Source: Pseudoxanthomonas sp. 3HH-4 (GTDB lineage Bacteria; Pseudomonadota; Gammaproteobacteria; Xanthomonadales; Xanthomonadaceae). Taken from it: a DNA stretch of 64,000 nucleotides. The stretch spans positions 124,001 through 188,000 of the forward strand of contig NZ_VFPB01000006.1 of the NCBI RefSeq assembly GCF_006716465.1. The letters run 5' to 3'. The translations under genes were made by a program, and so were the position numbers. Below, piece by piece: positions 1 to 7,759 of this stretch (position 1 is the first letter of the stretch; each line of letters starts with the position of its first letter). The notes under the pieces were generated by a model. The model ran no database searches. It had not been told where the DNA came from and was given only the letters and a program-made list of their open reading frames with translations.

Positions 1-253
1 CTGGATTATCGCGAGCGTCGGGGTCTCCGGTTCGCTGGCGCAGGTGGCGTTGACCGAGGCCTTCCGCCGTGGCGAGGCCTCGCTGATCGCGCCACTGGAG
101 TACACCGCGCTGGTATGGGGCGTGATCCTTGACGTCGCCCTGTGGTCGGTGTTGCCGGACGGCGTCACCTGGATCGGCGCGGGCATCATCGTGGCGAGCG
201 GGATGTACCTGCTGCGGCGGGAGAAGGTGCACGTGGAAGCCGAGCATCCGTGA
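1..253 (+). CDS. EamA/DMT-family transporter, C-terminal end (partial)
   Basis: The reading frame is open from base 2 and enters from outside the window, so only about 83 C-terminal residues are present. They form at least two hydrophobic helices ending in the short basic tail LRREKVHVEAEHP. The stretch RRGEASLIAPLEYTALVWG followed by a WIGAGIIVASGMYLL helix is typical of the last repeat of EamA drug/metabolite transporters of the inner membrane. The substrate cannot be told. The GTG at 44 is internal and not the true start. Family assignment is fairly good; the rest of the gene lies upstream. Confidence 0.75.
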   Translation, partial: WIIASVGVSGSLAQVALTEAFRRGEASLIAPLEYTALVWGVILDVALWSVLPDGVTWIGAGIIVASGMYLLRREKVHVEAEHP

Positions 254-322
254 CCTTTGGCCCGGGGGACGCACGTCGGAAGCCACGACACTGGACGTGC
301 TGTCCCGCCAGGAGGATCCGCG

Positions 323-1315
323 ATGAGCTTGCGAGGGCGCTGTCTCGCCGCCGTGCTGTCCCTACTCTGCGCGTGCGTGCCGCTGCCGAAGGATGTGCCG
401 GCGGCGACGGACAAGAGTGCCAGGCGCATCGCCAAGGACGTGTACTTCATTCCCGGACGCTTCGTCGCAGGGGAGCAGCCTGATGGCACCAGTGTGCTGC
501 TGCGCGGCAGGACGGGCTGGATCGTCATCGACACCGGCCGCCATGCCGGCCATGCGGAGACCATAGAGGCCTTCGTGGAGGGCAGCGGCGCGCCGCTCGT
601 CGCGCTGGTCAACACGCATTGGCACCTCGATCACGTGAGTGGCAACCTTCCGCTGCGAGCGACGCATCCGCGGGCCGAGGTGCATGCGAGCACGCAGGTG
701 GTCGCCGAGCGGAATGGATTCCTCGCGCGCTACCGGACCCAACTTGAGACGCTGCTGCACGAGCGGGTGGACGATCCGCAGGTGCCGGCATGGCGCAATG
801 AAATCGCACGCATCGACGGTGCCCGTGCCTTCGAGCCGACCCATCCGGTGGACACGGGTGGCATGCGGACCCTGGATGGACGGCCGCTACGTCTCGGACT
901 TCAGCGCGAGGCGGTCAGCGGCGGCGATGTGTGGGTGTTCGATCCGGGTACGCGTGTGCTGGTCGCCGGCGACCTGGTGACCTTGCCCGTGCCGCTGCTG
1001 GACACCGCCTGTCCCGGGACGTGGGCGGAAGGGCTGGCGTCGCTCGAGGGTGTTCCGTTCGAGGTGCTGGTGCCCGGCCACGGCGAGCCAATGGGCCGGG
1101 CTGGCTTCCAGCGGTATCGCGCCGCCTTCCGGGGCTTGCTGGCGTGCGCAGCTGGTCCCGGCAGTGATGCCGCCTGCACCGATGCCTGGCTCGCCGATGT
1201 CGGCGACCTGGTACCCACGGCCCAGCGCGCCCATGCACGGCAGTTGTTGCAGGGTTACTACCTGCCGCAGCGCCTGCGTGGCCGACCCGAGCGTCCGGCG
1301 TACTGTCCGCCATGA
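323..1315 (+). CDS. MBL-fold metallo-hydrolase, probable lipoprotein
   Basis: A 330-residue metallo-beta-lactamase-fold hydrolase. The start is the ATG at 323 because AGGAGG lies at 310-315; an in-frame upstream start at 257 has no such site. The N-terminus is a signal sequence with a lipobox-like LLCAC around residue 18, suggesting export and lipid attachment. The metal motif HWHLDH (His99, His101, Asp103, His104) follows an IDTG segment, and later AGD and PGHGEP motifs supply the remaining ligands expected of the fold. Substrate is unknown: the fold covers beta-lactamases, glyoxalase II-like enzymes and others. It is followed 33 bases later by a membrane-protein gene on the same strand. Confidence 0.8.
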   Translation: MSLRGRCLAAVLSLLCACVPLPKDVPAATDKSARRIAKDVYFIPGRFVAGEQPDGTSVLLRGRTGWIVIDTGRHAGHAETIEAFVEGSGAPLVALVNTHWHLDHVSGNLPLRATHPRAEVHASTQVVAERNGFLARYRTQLETLLHERVDDPQVPAWRNEIARIDGARAFEPTHPVDTGGMRTLDGRPLRLGLQREAVSGGDVWVFDPGTRVLVAGDLVTLPVPLLDTACPGTWAEGLASLEGVPFEVLVPGHGEPMGRAGFQRYRAAFRGLLACAAGPGSDAACTDAWLADVGDLVPTAQRAHARQLLQGYYLPQRLRGRPERPAYCPP

Positions 1316-1348
1316 AGCCGTTCGTCCGCCTTCGGGCATGATGCACGC

Positions 1349-1906
1349 ATGCCTATCGTCCTCGTCCTGCTTTTCGTCTTCCTGCTGCTTGCCTTGTGGG
1401 CGGTGCTGTTGCCCGTCTCCTTGTGGCAGCGATACCGCTACGGCCGTGCGCGTCGCATGGCACGCAGCTGGCTGCTGACGCTCAACGCATGGGGCCTGTT
1501 GCTATCGGTCGCGATCTTCGTCGCGGTCAGCGCGTTCGGCCTGTTCTGGTGGCCGGACAGCCTGGTCGGTGCCGGCGTGGGACTGGCTGCCGGCAGCTTG
1601 CTCGGCCTGCTGGGCGTATGGCTCACGCGTTGGGACGTCGCACCGCAGGGCGTGTTCTATCAGCCCAATGCCTGGCTGGCGTTGCTGCTGGTCGCCATCG
1701 TGGCCGGGCGCATCGTGCTGGGATTCGTGCAGATGGTGCAGTACTGGCGGAGCGGCGGCGTGCCGGCGACCCACGCGCTGCTGAGTGGCCACGGCAGCTT
1801 GCTGGCAGTGGCCGGCCTGCTGCTCGGCTACTACCTGGTTTATGCCTGGGGCGTGAAGTGGCGCGTTACGCGCTTGCAACGCCTGCGCGGCCACGTCATA
1901 CGGTGA
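1349..1906 (+). CDS. Uncharacterised integral membrane protein
   Basis: A 185-residue protein with about five hydrophobic segments (near residues 1-22, 40-60, 62-85, 98-120 and 138-160) separated by short basic loops such as QRYRYGRARR and WRVTRLQRLR, so an inner-membrane protein with no enzyme motif. The pattern resembles the DUF1453/CcdC-like small membrane proteins, but I cannot confirm this by eye. It may be co-transcribed with the preceding metallo-hydrolase gene. The OmpW gene and its terminator converge on its 3' end. Confidence 0.6.
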   Translation: MPIVLVLLFVFLLLALWAVLLPVSLWQRYRYGRARRMARSWLLTLNAWGLLLSVAIFVAVSAFGLFWWPDSLVGAGVGLAAGSLLGLLGVWLTRWDVAPQGVFYQPNAWLALLLVAIVAGRIVLGFVQMVQYWRSGGVPATHALLSGHGSLLAVAGLLLGYYLVYAWGVKWRVTRLQRLRGHVIR

Positions 1907-1922
1907 TCCGTCCCGCCCAATG

Positions 1923-1952
1923 AAAAGGCGGCGGGCCCGAAGGCCCGCCGCC
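1923..1952 (-). terminator. Rho-independent terminator of the OmpW-family gene
   Basis: A perfect 11-bp GC stem (1927-1937 with 1942-1952) has a UUCG tetraloop when read on the minus strand and is followed by four Ts. It lies 24 bases beyond the stop of the ompW-like gene. The same hairpin sits just behind the convergent membrane-protein gene but has no T-run in that direction. Confidence 0.85.
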
Positions 1953-1976
1953 GCATCGACGCGTTGGAGCAATGGA

Positions 1977-2615
1977 TCAGAAGCGCGCGCCGATACCCAC
2001 GCCCACGACCCAGGGGTCGATCGTCAGTTCTTCACCGGTGCCCTGGCCTGCGACACGCACGCCGGCATCGCCCTTCATGTAGCGGGCATCCGCACGCGCG
2101 AACCAGCGCTCGTTGATGTTGAAGTCCATGCCGGCCGTCGCGATGGCGCCCTTGGCGGTTTCCAGGCCCACGTGCGCGCCGTCGCCGCCGATGGTCTCGT
2201 CACTGAAGTTGGACTCGTAGTAGCCCAGTCCCACGAACGGACGCATCACCTTGTCGGGTGTACCGAAGTGGTACTGGCCGCTCAGCGCGATCGGCTGCTG
2301 GTCGACGGTGCCGATCTTGCCGGGGCCGTCGGCCTTGACCCGATGGTTGAACTTGTCGGCTGCGCCCCACAGCTCCACCGCGATGTTGTCGGTGGCGTAC
2401 CAGCTGGCGCTGATCACAGGGGCCACGTCACCATCGATCTTCAAGCCGGGCGCCGGGTCACGGTCGGGCTTGAGGATGGCGGCGCCGCCGACGACGGCGA
2501 ACCGCTTGCCGTAGGCGGAAGAAGATGCGGTATCCGTGGTCGCATCCTGTGCGAAAGCCGCGGGGGCGGCGATGAGGGAAGCAAGGGCAATCGTGAGGGT
2601 ACGAATCGAAGTCAT
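1977..2615 (-). CDS. ompW: OmpW-family outer membrane protein
   Basis: 212 residues with a Sec signal peptide (cleavage after AAFA, residue 22), then alternating aromatic/polar strands (VISASWYATDNIAVELWG, PFVGLGYYESNF, ERWFARADARYMKG) and a C-terminal Phe, which together indicate an eight-stranded outer-membrane barrel of the OmpW type. Family length is normally about 200-215. An AGGAGA site lies about nine bases before the ATG. OmpW proteins are small hydrophobic-compound channels; the ligand here is unknown. The gene is monocistronic, with a strong terminator behind it and a 317-base intergenic region containing a 14-bp palindrome in front. Confidence 0.85.
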   Translation of the reverse strand: MTSIRTLTIALASLIAAPAAFAQDATTDTASSSAYGKRFAVVGGAAILKPDRDPAPGLKIDGDVAPVISASWYATDNIAVELWGAADKFNHRVKADGPGKIGTVDQQPIALSGQYHFGTPDKVMRPFVGLGYYESNFSDETIGGDGAHVGLETAKGAIATAGMDFNINERWFARADARYMKGDAGVRVAGQGTGEELTIDPWVVGVGIGARF

Positions 2616-2723
2616 GCGGGTGTCTCCTGTTGTTTTCTTATGTCCCCGCGGCGGGACGGCGCATCTTTTGCGTCGCCGCGATCAGGGCGAGCGCACCGTA
2701 ACCACCAGCGCATGAACGTCTGC

Positions 2724-2737
2724 CACGTCGCGACGTG
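2724..2737. promoter_or_regulatory. Perfect 14-bp palindrome CACGTCGCGACGTG, possible operator
   Basis: The intergenic region 2616-2932 separates the divergent OmpW and DUF1801 genes. It holds one obvious structured site, the fully symmetrical CACGTCGCGACGTG about 110 bases upstream of the OmpW start codon. That size and symmetry fit a dimeric regulator site, but no regulator is known to me for it, and I found no convincing -35/-10 pair. I see nothing else in this stretch. Confidence 0.4.
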
Positions 2738-2932
2738 AACGAACAACGAACCGGGTGGAATCGAAGGCGATTCTTCACCGTGCGTGCATGTCGCTGACCA
2801 TCAGCTCGCGCATGCACCCGGTCCAGCGCCGAAGGTCTTTCGTCACCTGTCCCGGGTCTGTCGCGCGCGATCTGGGCAGACTCCGAATGACGTGCGCGCT
2901 TGGCCGCGCTACTGTCGCAGGGAGGAGGAGCG

Positions 2933-3388
2933 ATGCCCATGGTCAGCAGCAAGGCGGAGACGGTCGACGGCTATCTTACGGAACTGCCCGAGGCGCGGCG
3001 GCAAGTGGTGGCGAGAGTGCGCGAGCTGGTCAATCGCCATCTGCCCGAAGGCTACGCGGAGACGATGCGTTGGGGGATGATCAGCTGGGAGATACCGCTC
3101 TCGCGCTATCCGACGACCTACAACAGGCAACCGCTGTCATACGTCGCGCTGGCAGCGCAGAAGCAGCACTACGCGCTGTACCTGATGGGCTGCTACGCGG
3201 ACTCCAGCCAGGACGCGGTTCTGCGTGGCGCGTACGTCGACGCTGGCCGGAAGCTGGACATGGGCAAGTCCTGTCTGCGCTTCAAGACCTGGGACGAGCT
3301 GCTGCCCGACGCCCTCGGCGCGGTGATCGCATCCACGCCGGTGGACGTGCATATTGCACACTACGAAGCCAGCCGCGCACGGAAGTGA
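2933..3388 (+). CDS. DUF1801-family protein
   Basis: 151 residues. The start at 2933 is preceded by a strong GGAGGAGGAG site (2921-2930). The order of motifs (an N-terminal VDGYLTELPEARR helix, MRWGMISWEIP, then SYVALAAQKQHYALYL and a C-terminal DMGKSCLRFKTWDEL segment) matches the DUF1801 (YdhG-like) fold, a small alpha/beta protein of unknown biochemical role. The lacI-family gene begins only five bases after its stop, so the two are probably co-transcribed, but a role in sugar metabolism is not evident from the sequence. Confidence 0.8.
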   Translation: MPMVSSKAETVDGYLTELPEARRQVVARVRELVNRHLPEGYAETMRWGMISWEIPLSRYPTTYNRQPLSYVALAAQKQHYALYLMGCYADSSQDAVLRGAYVDAGRKLDMGKSCLRFKTWDELLPDALGAVIASTPVDVHIAHYEASRARK

Positions 3389-3393
3389 CCCGC

Positions 3394-4428
3394 ATGCCCC
3401 CCGCCAAACGCAAGCCGCGCATCGCACGTGCCGTGACAGACCTTCCGGAACCCGGCGGCCACCTGACGATGGCGGACCTGGCGAAGGTGGCCGGTGTCTC
3501 GGCCATCACCGTCTCCCGCGCGTTGCGCGACAGCCCGCTCGTTAACATCGAAACACGCGAACGCGTGCGCCAGGTCGCGCAGCAGTATGGCTATGCGTTC
3601 AACGTGAGCGCACGCAACCTCAAGCTCCGCCGCAGCATGACCGTGGCCGTGGTGGTGGAGATGAAGCCCACTGTCGAGCGCCAGATGTCCGGTCCCTATC
3701 CCCTCGACCTGCTCGGCGGCATCACCCAGGAACTCACGACGACCGGATACAGCGTACTGCTGACTTCCCTGCAGGGCGGCGCGTTGCCGAACGTGCAGGC
3801 CGCCGACGGTGTGATCCTGCTGGGGCAGGGCGCGCATGAGGATGCGATGCACACGGTGCAGCGCTGGGGCCGGCCGATGGTGGTCTGGGGTGCGGTCAGC
3901 CGGCATGAGTCGCAGGTCGTCGTCGGCAGTGACAACCGTCGCGGCGGAGCGCTGGCAGCGGAGCGCTTCATCGCACTCGGTCGCCGCCGGCCGGCGTTCC
4001 TCGGCGATCCCGCGCACGGCGAGTTCGCCGAGCGCCTCGAAGGCTTCATCGCCACACTGGCCGAGCATGGCATCACGCCCTTGACCCCCACCGTTGCCAG
4101 TTTCACCGTCGGAGCGGGGGCGGAAGCCGTGCATGCGCTGCTGGACACGCATGCCCAGGTCGATGCGCTGTTCGCCGCCAGCGACCTGCTGGCCATTGGT
4201 GCAATCCGCGCGCTGATCGAGCGTGGCCGCCGCGTACCGGAGGATGTGTCGGTGATCGGGTACGACGACACACCCCTGGGCGCCACCTATGTGCCGCCGC
4301 TGACGTCGGTGCACCAGAACTTCATCGACGCCGGCGTGCTGCTGGCGCGCAAGGTCCGTGCCCTGATCGAGGGCGAAGCGGCCGGATCCGAGACTCTGCC
4401 GACCCACCTGGTGGTCCGTACGACCTGA
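3394..4428 (+). CDS. LacI-family transcriptional regulator
   Basis: 344 residues. The helix-turn-helix TMADLAKVAGVSAITVSRAL (about residues 25-44) is followed by the hinge helix region and a periplasmic-binding-protein-like effector domain ending in GYDDTPLGATYVPPLTSVHQ, all characteristic of LacI/GalR repressors. It precedes and faces the same way as a disaccharide phosphorylase, a TonB receptor and an MFS carrier, so it is inferred to be the local repressor of that locus. A tandem 14-bp repeat overlapping the next promoter (4579-4606) is its likely operator. Start chosen as the first ATG after the DUF1801 stop; the alternative is a long N-terminal extension running through that gene. Confidence 0.9.
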   Translation: MPPAKRKPRIARAVTDLPEPGGHLTMADLAKVAGVSAITVSRALRDSPLVNIETRERVRQVAQQYGYAFNVSARNLKLRRSMTVAVVVEMKPTVERQMSGPYPLDLLGGITQELTTTGYSVLLTSLQGGALPNVQAADGVILLGQGAHEDAMHTVQRWGRPMVVWGAVSRHESQVVVGSDNRRGGALAAERFIALGRRRPAFLGDPAHGEFAERLEGFIATLAEHGITPLTPTVASFTVGAGAEAVHALLDTHAQVDALFAASDLLAIGAIRALIERGRRVPEDVSVIGYDDTPLGATYVPPLTSVHQNFIDAGVLLARKVRALIEGEAAGSETLPTHLVVRTT

Positions 4429-4578
4429 GCGCAGGACGCTGCTGCATCGCAGCGGCTACCCGGTAGACATTCCTTGCTGCCGCTGAAGCGGCTGTGGGAT
4501 GTAACCTGCTGAATTTGCAAGATTTCGAGGTGCGAACGTGGCACCTCGCCGCGTGTCGGAGCATGTCATCCATCTGAA

Positions 4579-4606
4579 TTGACATCGATAACTTGACATC
4601 GATAAC
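4579..4606. promoter_or_regulatory. Tandem 14-bp repeat (2 x TTGACATCGATAAC), probable LacI-type operator
   Basis: Two exact adjacent copies of TTGACATCGATAAC occupy 4579-4592 and 4593-4606. Each contains a central CG flanked by an imperfect dyad (GACATC/GATAAC), the usual architecture for LacI-family sites. They lie between the lacI-type gene and the GH65 gene and overlap the -35 element of the predicted promoter, so binding would block transcription. The assignment to the adjacent regulator is inference. Confidence 0.65.
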
Positions 4607-4621
4607 AACGACTCCTAGCGT
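4593..4621 (+). promoter_or_regulatory. Promoter of the disaccharide phosphorylase gene
   Basis: The second repeat copy begins with a perfect -35 TTGACA (4593-4598), followed by a 17-base spacer and TAGCGT (4616-4621, matching TAnnnT). The transcript would start near 4628, which rules out any translation start before that point and supports the ATG at 4671. Confidence 0.6.
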
Positions 4622-4670
4622 GCCTCCGCCCGGGCTGCCAGCCCGGCAAGGACCAGAGGCCAGCGTGGGA

Positions 4671-7600
4671 ATGTCGGTGGAACAGGGCAGGAAAGAAGCA
4701 GCAGGCACCGTCGGCGATATCGGCCAGGATCGGCAGGATCCGTGGCGGCTCACGCACCGCGGGGTCGACACCGCGCGTGCCGCGCGCGATGAAACCCTGT
4801 TCGCCTTGGCCAACGGCACGCTGGGTGTGCGTGGCGCGCTGGAGGAAGGCGACAGCGCCAGCGACGGCACGTTCCTGTCCAGCGTGTTCGAACAGAACCC
4901 GATCCACTACCACGAGCGCTTTCCCGGCTTCACCCGCAGCACCGATACCCGCGTGCCGGTGGCCGAAGGCAAGCACATCCGCCTGCAGCTCGGCGACGCG
5001 CCCCTGCGCCTGCAGGAGGTCGAGTGGCTGGACTTCGAGCGCACGCTCGATCTCGCTGCCGGCGCACTGGACCGTCGCCTGCGCCTGAAGACCACGCAGG
5101 GTAACACCCTGGAAATCCGCGCGCGTCGCGTGGTGCCCCTGGCCGAGCGGGCGCTGCTGGCGATCCACTTCGAAGTCGCCTCCATCGACTACGCCGGTCC
5201 GCTGACGCTGTGCTCGTCGATCGAGACCGGGCGCCAGGCGGTGGAGCAGGGCGACGATCCCCGCATCGGCGTGCATGGCGGCACGGATCTGCAGGTGTCG
5301 GACGAACACGCCGATGCCGATGGCGCGCGACTCACCCAGCGCACCCATCACAGTGGCGTGGTGCTGGTATGCGCGCAGCACCATCGGCTGTCGCCCGGTC
5401 TCGTCTTCGAGGGCGCCGCCACCACTGCGGGCCGTGTCGAACAGCGCTACACGGCGACGCTGATGCCTGGCGCATCGGTGGTGGTCGAGAAATTCGTGGC
5501 CTACGACGACGGCAATGGCCATACGCAGGACGGCGTGGACGCCGTGCTGGCGCGGGCGCTGCGCGAAGGGTTCGACGGCATCGCCGGCGCGCAGGCCGAC
5601 GCGATGCAGGCCTTCTGGCTGCGCGCAGGCCTGTCGGTGGACGGCGATCCGGCCGCGGAGCTGGCGCTGCGCTTCAACCTGTTCCACCTGCTGCAGTCGG
5701 CCGGCCGCGATGGCATCACCGGGACGGCGGCCAAGGGCATCACCGGCGAAGGCTACGAAGGCCACTGCTTCTGGGATACCGAAGCCTTCGTGCTGCCCGT
5801 CATGGCGTTGACCGCGCCGGACGTGGCGCGCGCGATGCTGATGTACCGCTATCGCACGCTGGATGGCGCACGCGACACCGCGCGTGCGATGAACCATCCG
5901 CGCGGCGCGCTGTACCCGTGGCGCACCATCGCCGGTCGTGAATGTTCCGCGCACTATCCCAGCGGCTCGGCGGCGTACCACATCAACGCCGCCATCGCTT
6001 ATGGGATCGGGCTTTATCTCGACGCCAGCGATGATCTCGACTTCCTCAGCGAGGCTGGCGCCGAGATTCTTTTCGAGACCGCGCGTATCTGGCCGCAGGC
6101 AGGGCACTTCAATCCGCGCCTCGACGGCGCGTTCTGTATCCATGAAGTGACCGGGCCCGACGAGTACACCACGCTGGTCAACAACAACTGGTACACCAAC
6201 CGCATGGCGCAGCGGCACCTGCAGCGTGCGGTCGAGGCATGGAACCGGCTGTCGGCCGATCGCCCGGAGGTGCTGCACATGCTGGCGGCCCGTATCGGAC
6301 TCGATGCTGACGAGGTCGCGCTGTGGCAGCGCGCGGCCGATGCCATGTACCTGCCGGTGGACGACGCATTGGGCATCCATCCGCAGGACGACGATTTCCT
6401 CGCCAAGCCGCGCTGGCCATTCCCGAAGCGCGAAGGGCCGCATCGTCCGCTGCTGCTCGACTACCATCCGCTGACGCTGTACCGCCACCAGGTCTGCAAG
6501 CAGGCCGACGTGGCGATGGCGATGGTGCTGGCGGGTGACGGCATCCCGCTGGGGACGAAGCGGCGCGACTTCGACTACTACGAGGCCGTAACCACCCACG
6601 ATTCCACGCTGTCGGCACCGGTGTACGGCATCCTGGCCAGCGAAGTCGGACACGAAGAAAAGGCATGGCGCTATTTCGACGCCAGCCTGCGTGTCGATCT
6701 CGACGACCTGCATGGCAACACCGACCACGGCGTGCACATGGCGGCGATGGCGGGCAGCTGGCTGGGGCTGGTGCAGGGCTTCGGCGGGTTGCGCATCGTG
6801 GGCGGTCGCCTGCAGTTCGCGCCGACGCTGCCGACTGCCTGGAAGGGCTATGGTTTCAACCTACGCTGGCGCGGTTGCGCGCTGCGGGTGGACGTGGACG
6901 CGCGCGGAGCCCGCTATCGCCTCGATGAAGGCGACGCGCTGGCGTTCGGTCACGCCGGCAGCGAGGTGATGTTGAAGGCGGGGCGCGAGGTCGCGCTGCC
7001 GCTTGCAGTGCCGTCGCCACCGAAGATGTCGCTGCCACGCGCTTGCGATGCGCTGATCTTCGACCTCGATGGGGTGCTGACCGACACCGCGCACACGCAC
7101 TACCGGGCGTGGAAGCGATTGGCCGACGAGATCGGCGTGCCGTTCGACCTGCAAGTCAACGAGCGCCTGAAGGGCGTGGACCGGATGGCATCGCTGGAGA
7201 TCATCCTCGAGCGCGCCGCGCGCTCGTACTCCGCAGACGAGAAGCGCGCGCTGGCCGACACCAAGAACGGCTACTACGTGCAGGAGATCGCCAACGTCGG
7301 GCCGCAGGACCTGTTCGATGGCGTGTGCGAGGTGCTGGATGCCGCGCGTGCCGCCGGACTGAAACTGGGCCTGGCATCCGCCAGCCGCAATGCACCTGCG
7401 CTGCTGCAGAAGCTCGGCATCGCCGGTCGCTTTGACTACATCGCCGACGCCGGCCGCATCGTCCGCGCCAAGCCCGACCCGGCCATCTTCCTCGATGTCG
7501 CGGCCGCGCTGGGCGTGCCGGCGCATCGCTGCATCGGCGTGGAGGATGCCGCGGCCGGCATCGAGGCCATCCATGCCGCGGGCATGGCGGCCGTGGGCAT

Positions 7601-7685
7601 CGGTGATGCCCGCGCGCTGCGGCATGCCGACGCCGTGGTTCCCCGCATCGCCGATTTCAACCTGAGGACGTTCGTTTCGCCTTGA
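4671..7685 (+). CDS. GH65 disaccharide phosphorylase fused to beta-phosphoglucomutase
   Basis: A 1004-residue two-enzyme fusion. Residues about 30-780 are a glycoside hydrolase family 65 phosphorylase (maltose, trehalose, kojibiose or nigerose type), with the conserved GEGYEGHCFWDTEAFVLP and HEVTGPDEYTTL segments; Glu498 in TGPDEY matches the family general acid. Residues about 790-1000 are a HAD-type beta-phosphoglucomutase beginning FDLDGVLTDT with catalytic Asp798 and Asp800, and SASRNAP and GVEDAAAGIEA motifs later. Together they would split an alpha-glucoside with phosphate and turn beta-glucose-1-phosphate into glucose-6-phosphate. Specificity cannot be read from the sequence. The ATG at 4671 is chosen because earlier in-frame starts lie inside the promoter; its ribosome site is weak. 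Confidence 0.9.
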   Translation: MSVEQGRKEAAGTVGDIGQDRQDPWRLTHRGVDTARAARDETLFALANGTLGVRGALEEGDSASDGTFLSSVFEQNPIHYHERFPGFTRSTDTRVPVAEGKHIRLQLGDAPLRLQEVEWLDFERTLDLAAGALDRRLRLKTTQGNTLEIRARRVVPLAERALLAIHFEVASIDYAGPLTLCSSIETGRQAVEQGDDPRIGVHGGTDLQVSDEHADADGARLTQRTHHSGVVLVCAQHHRLSPGLVFEGAATTAGRVEQRYTATLMPGASVVVEKFVAYDDGNGHTQDGVDAVLARALREGFDGIAGAQADAMQAFWLRAGLSVDGDPAAELALRFNLFHLLQSAGRDGITGTAAKGITGEGYEGHCFWDTEAFVLPVMALTAPDVARAMLMYRYRTLDGARDTARAMNHPRGALYPWRTIAGRECSAHYPSGSAAYHINAAIAYGIGLYLDASDDLDFLSEAGAEILFETARIWPQAGHFNPRLDGAFCIHEVTGPDEYTTLVNNNWYTNRMAQRHLQRAVEAWNRLSADRPEVLHMLAARIGLDADEVALWQRAADAMYLPVDDALGIHPQDDDFLAKPRWPFPKREGPHRPLLLDYHPLTLYRHQVCKQADVAMAMVLAGDGIPLGTKRRDFDYYEAVTTHDSTLSAPVYGILASEVGHEEKAWRYFDASLRVDLDDLHGNTDHGVHMAAMAGSWLGLVQGFGGLRIVGGRLQFAPTLPTAWKGYGFNLRWRGCALRVDVDARGARYRLDEGDALAFGHAGSEVMLKAGREVALPLAVPSPPKMSLPRACDALIFDLDGVLTDTAHTHYRAWKRLADEIGVPFDLQVNERLKGVDRMASLEIILERAARSYSADEKRALADTKNGYYVQEIANVGPQDLFDGVCEVLDAARAAGLKLGLASASRNAPALLQKLGIAGRFDYIADAGRIVRAKPDPAIFLDVAAALGVPAHRCIGVEDAAAGIEAIHAAGMAAVGIGDARALRHADAVVPRIADFNLRTFVSP

Positions 7686-7759
7686 CCGCACGCGGCCACA
7701 GAAGCCACGGCGGCAGCCTGTCACTACAACAACAAACGCACTACGTGGAGGGAGAGACC

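Noticed and set aside
257-322. Longer N-terminus for the metallo-hydrolase
   Set aside because: The extension is not signal-like and would hide the strong AGGAGG site that precedes the ATG at 323.
4566-6737. 723-codon minus-strand frame opposite the GH65 gene
   Set aside because: Antisense shadow of GH65 motifs; no ribosome site or domain.
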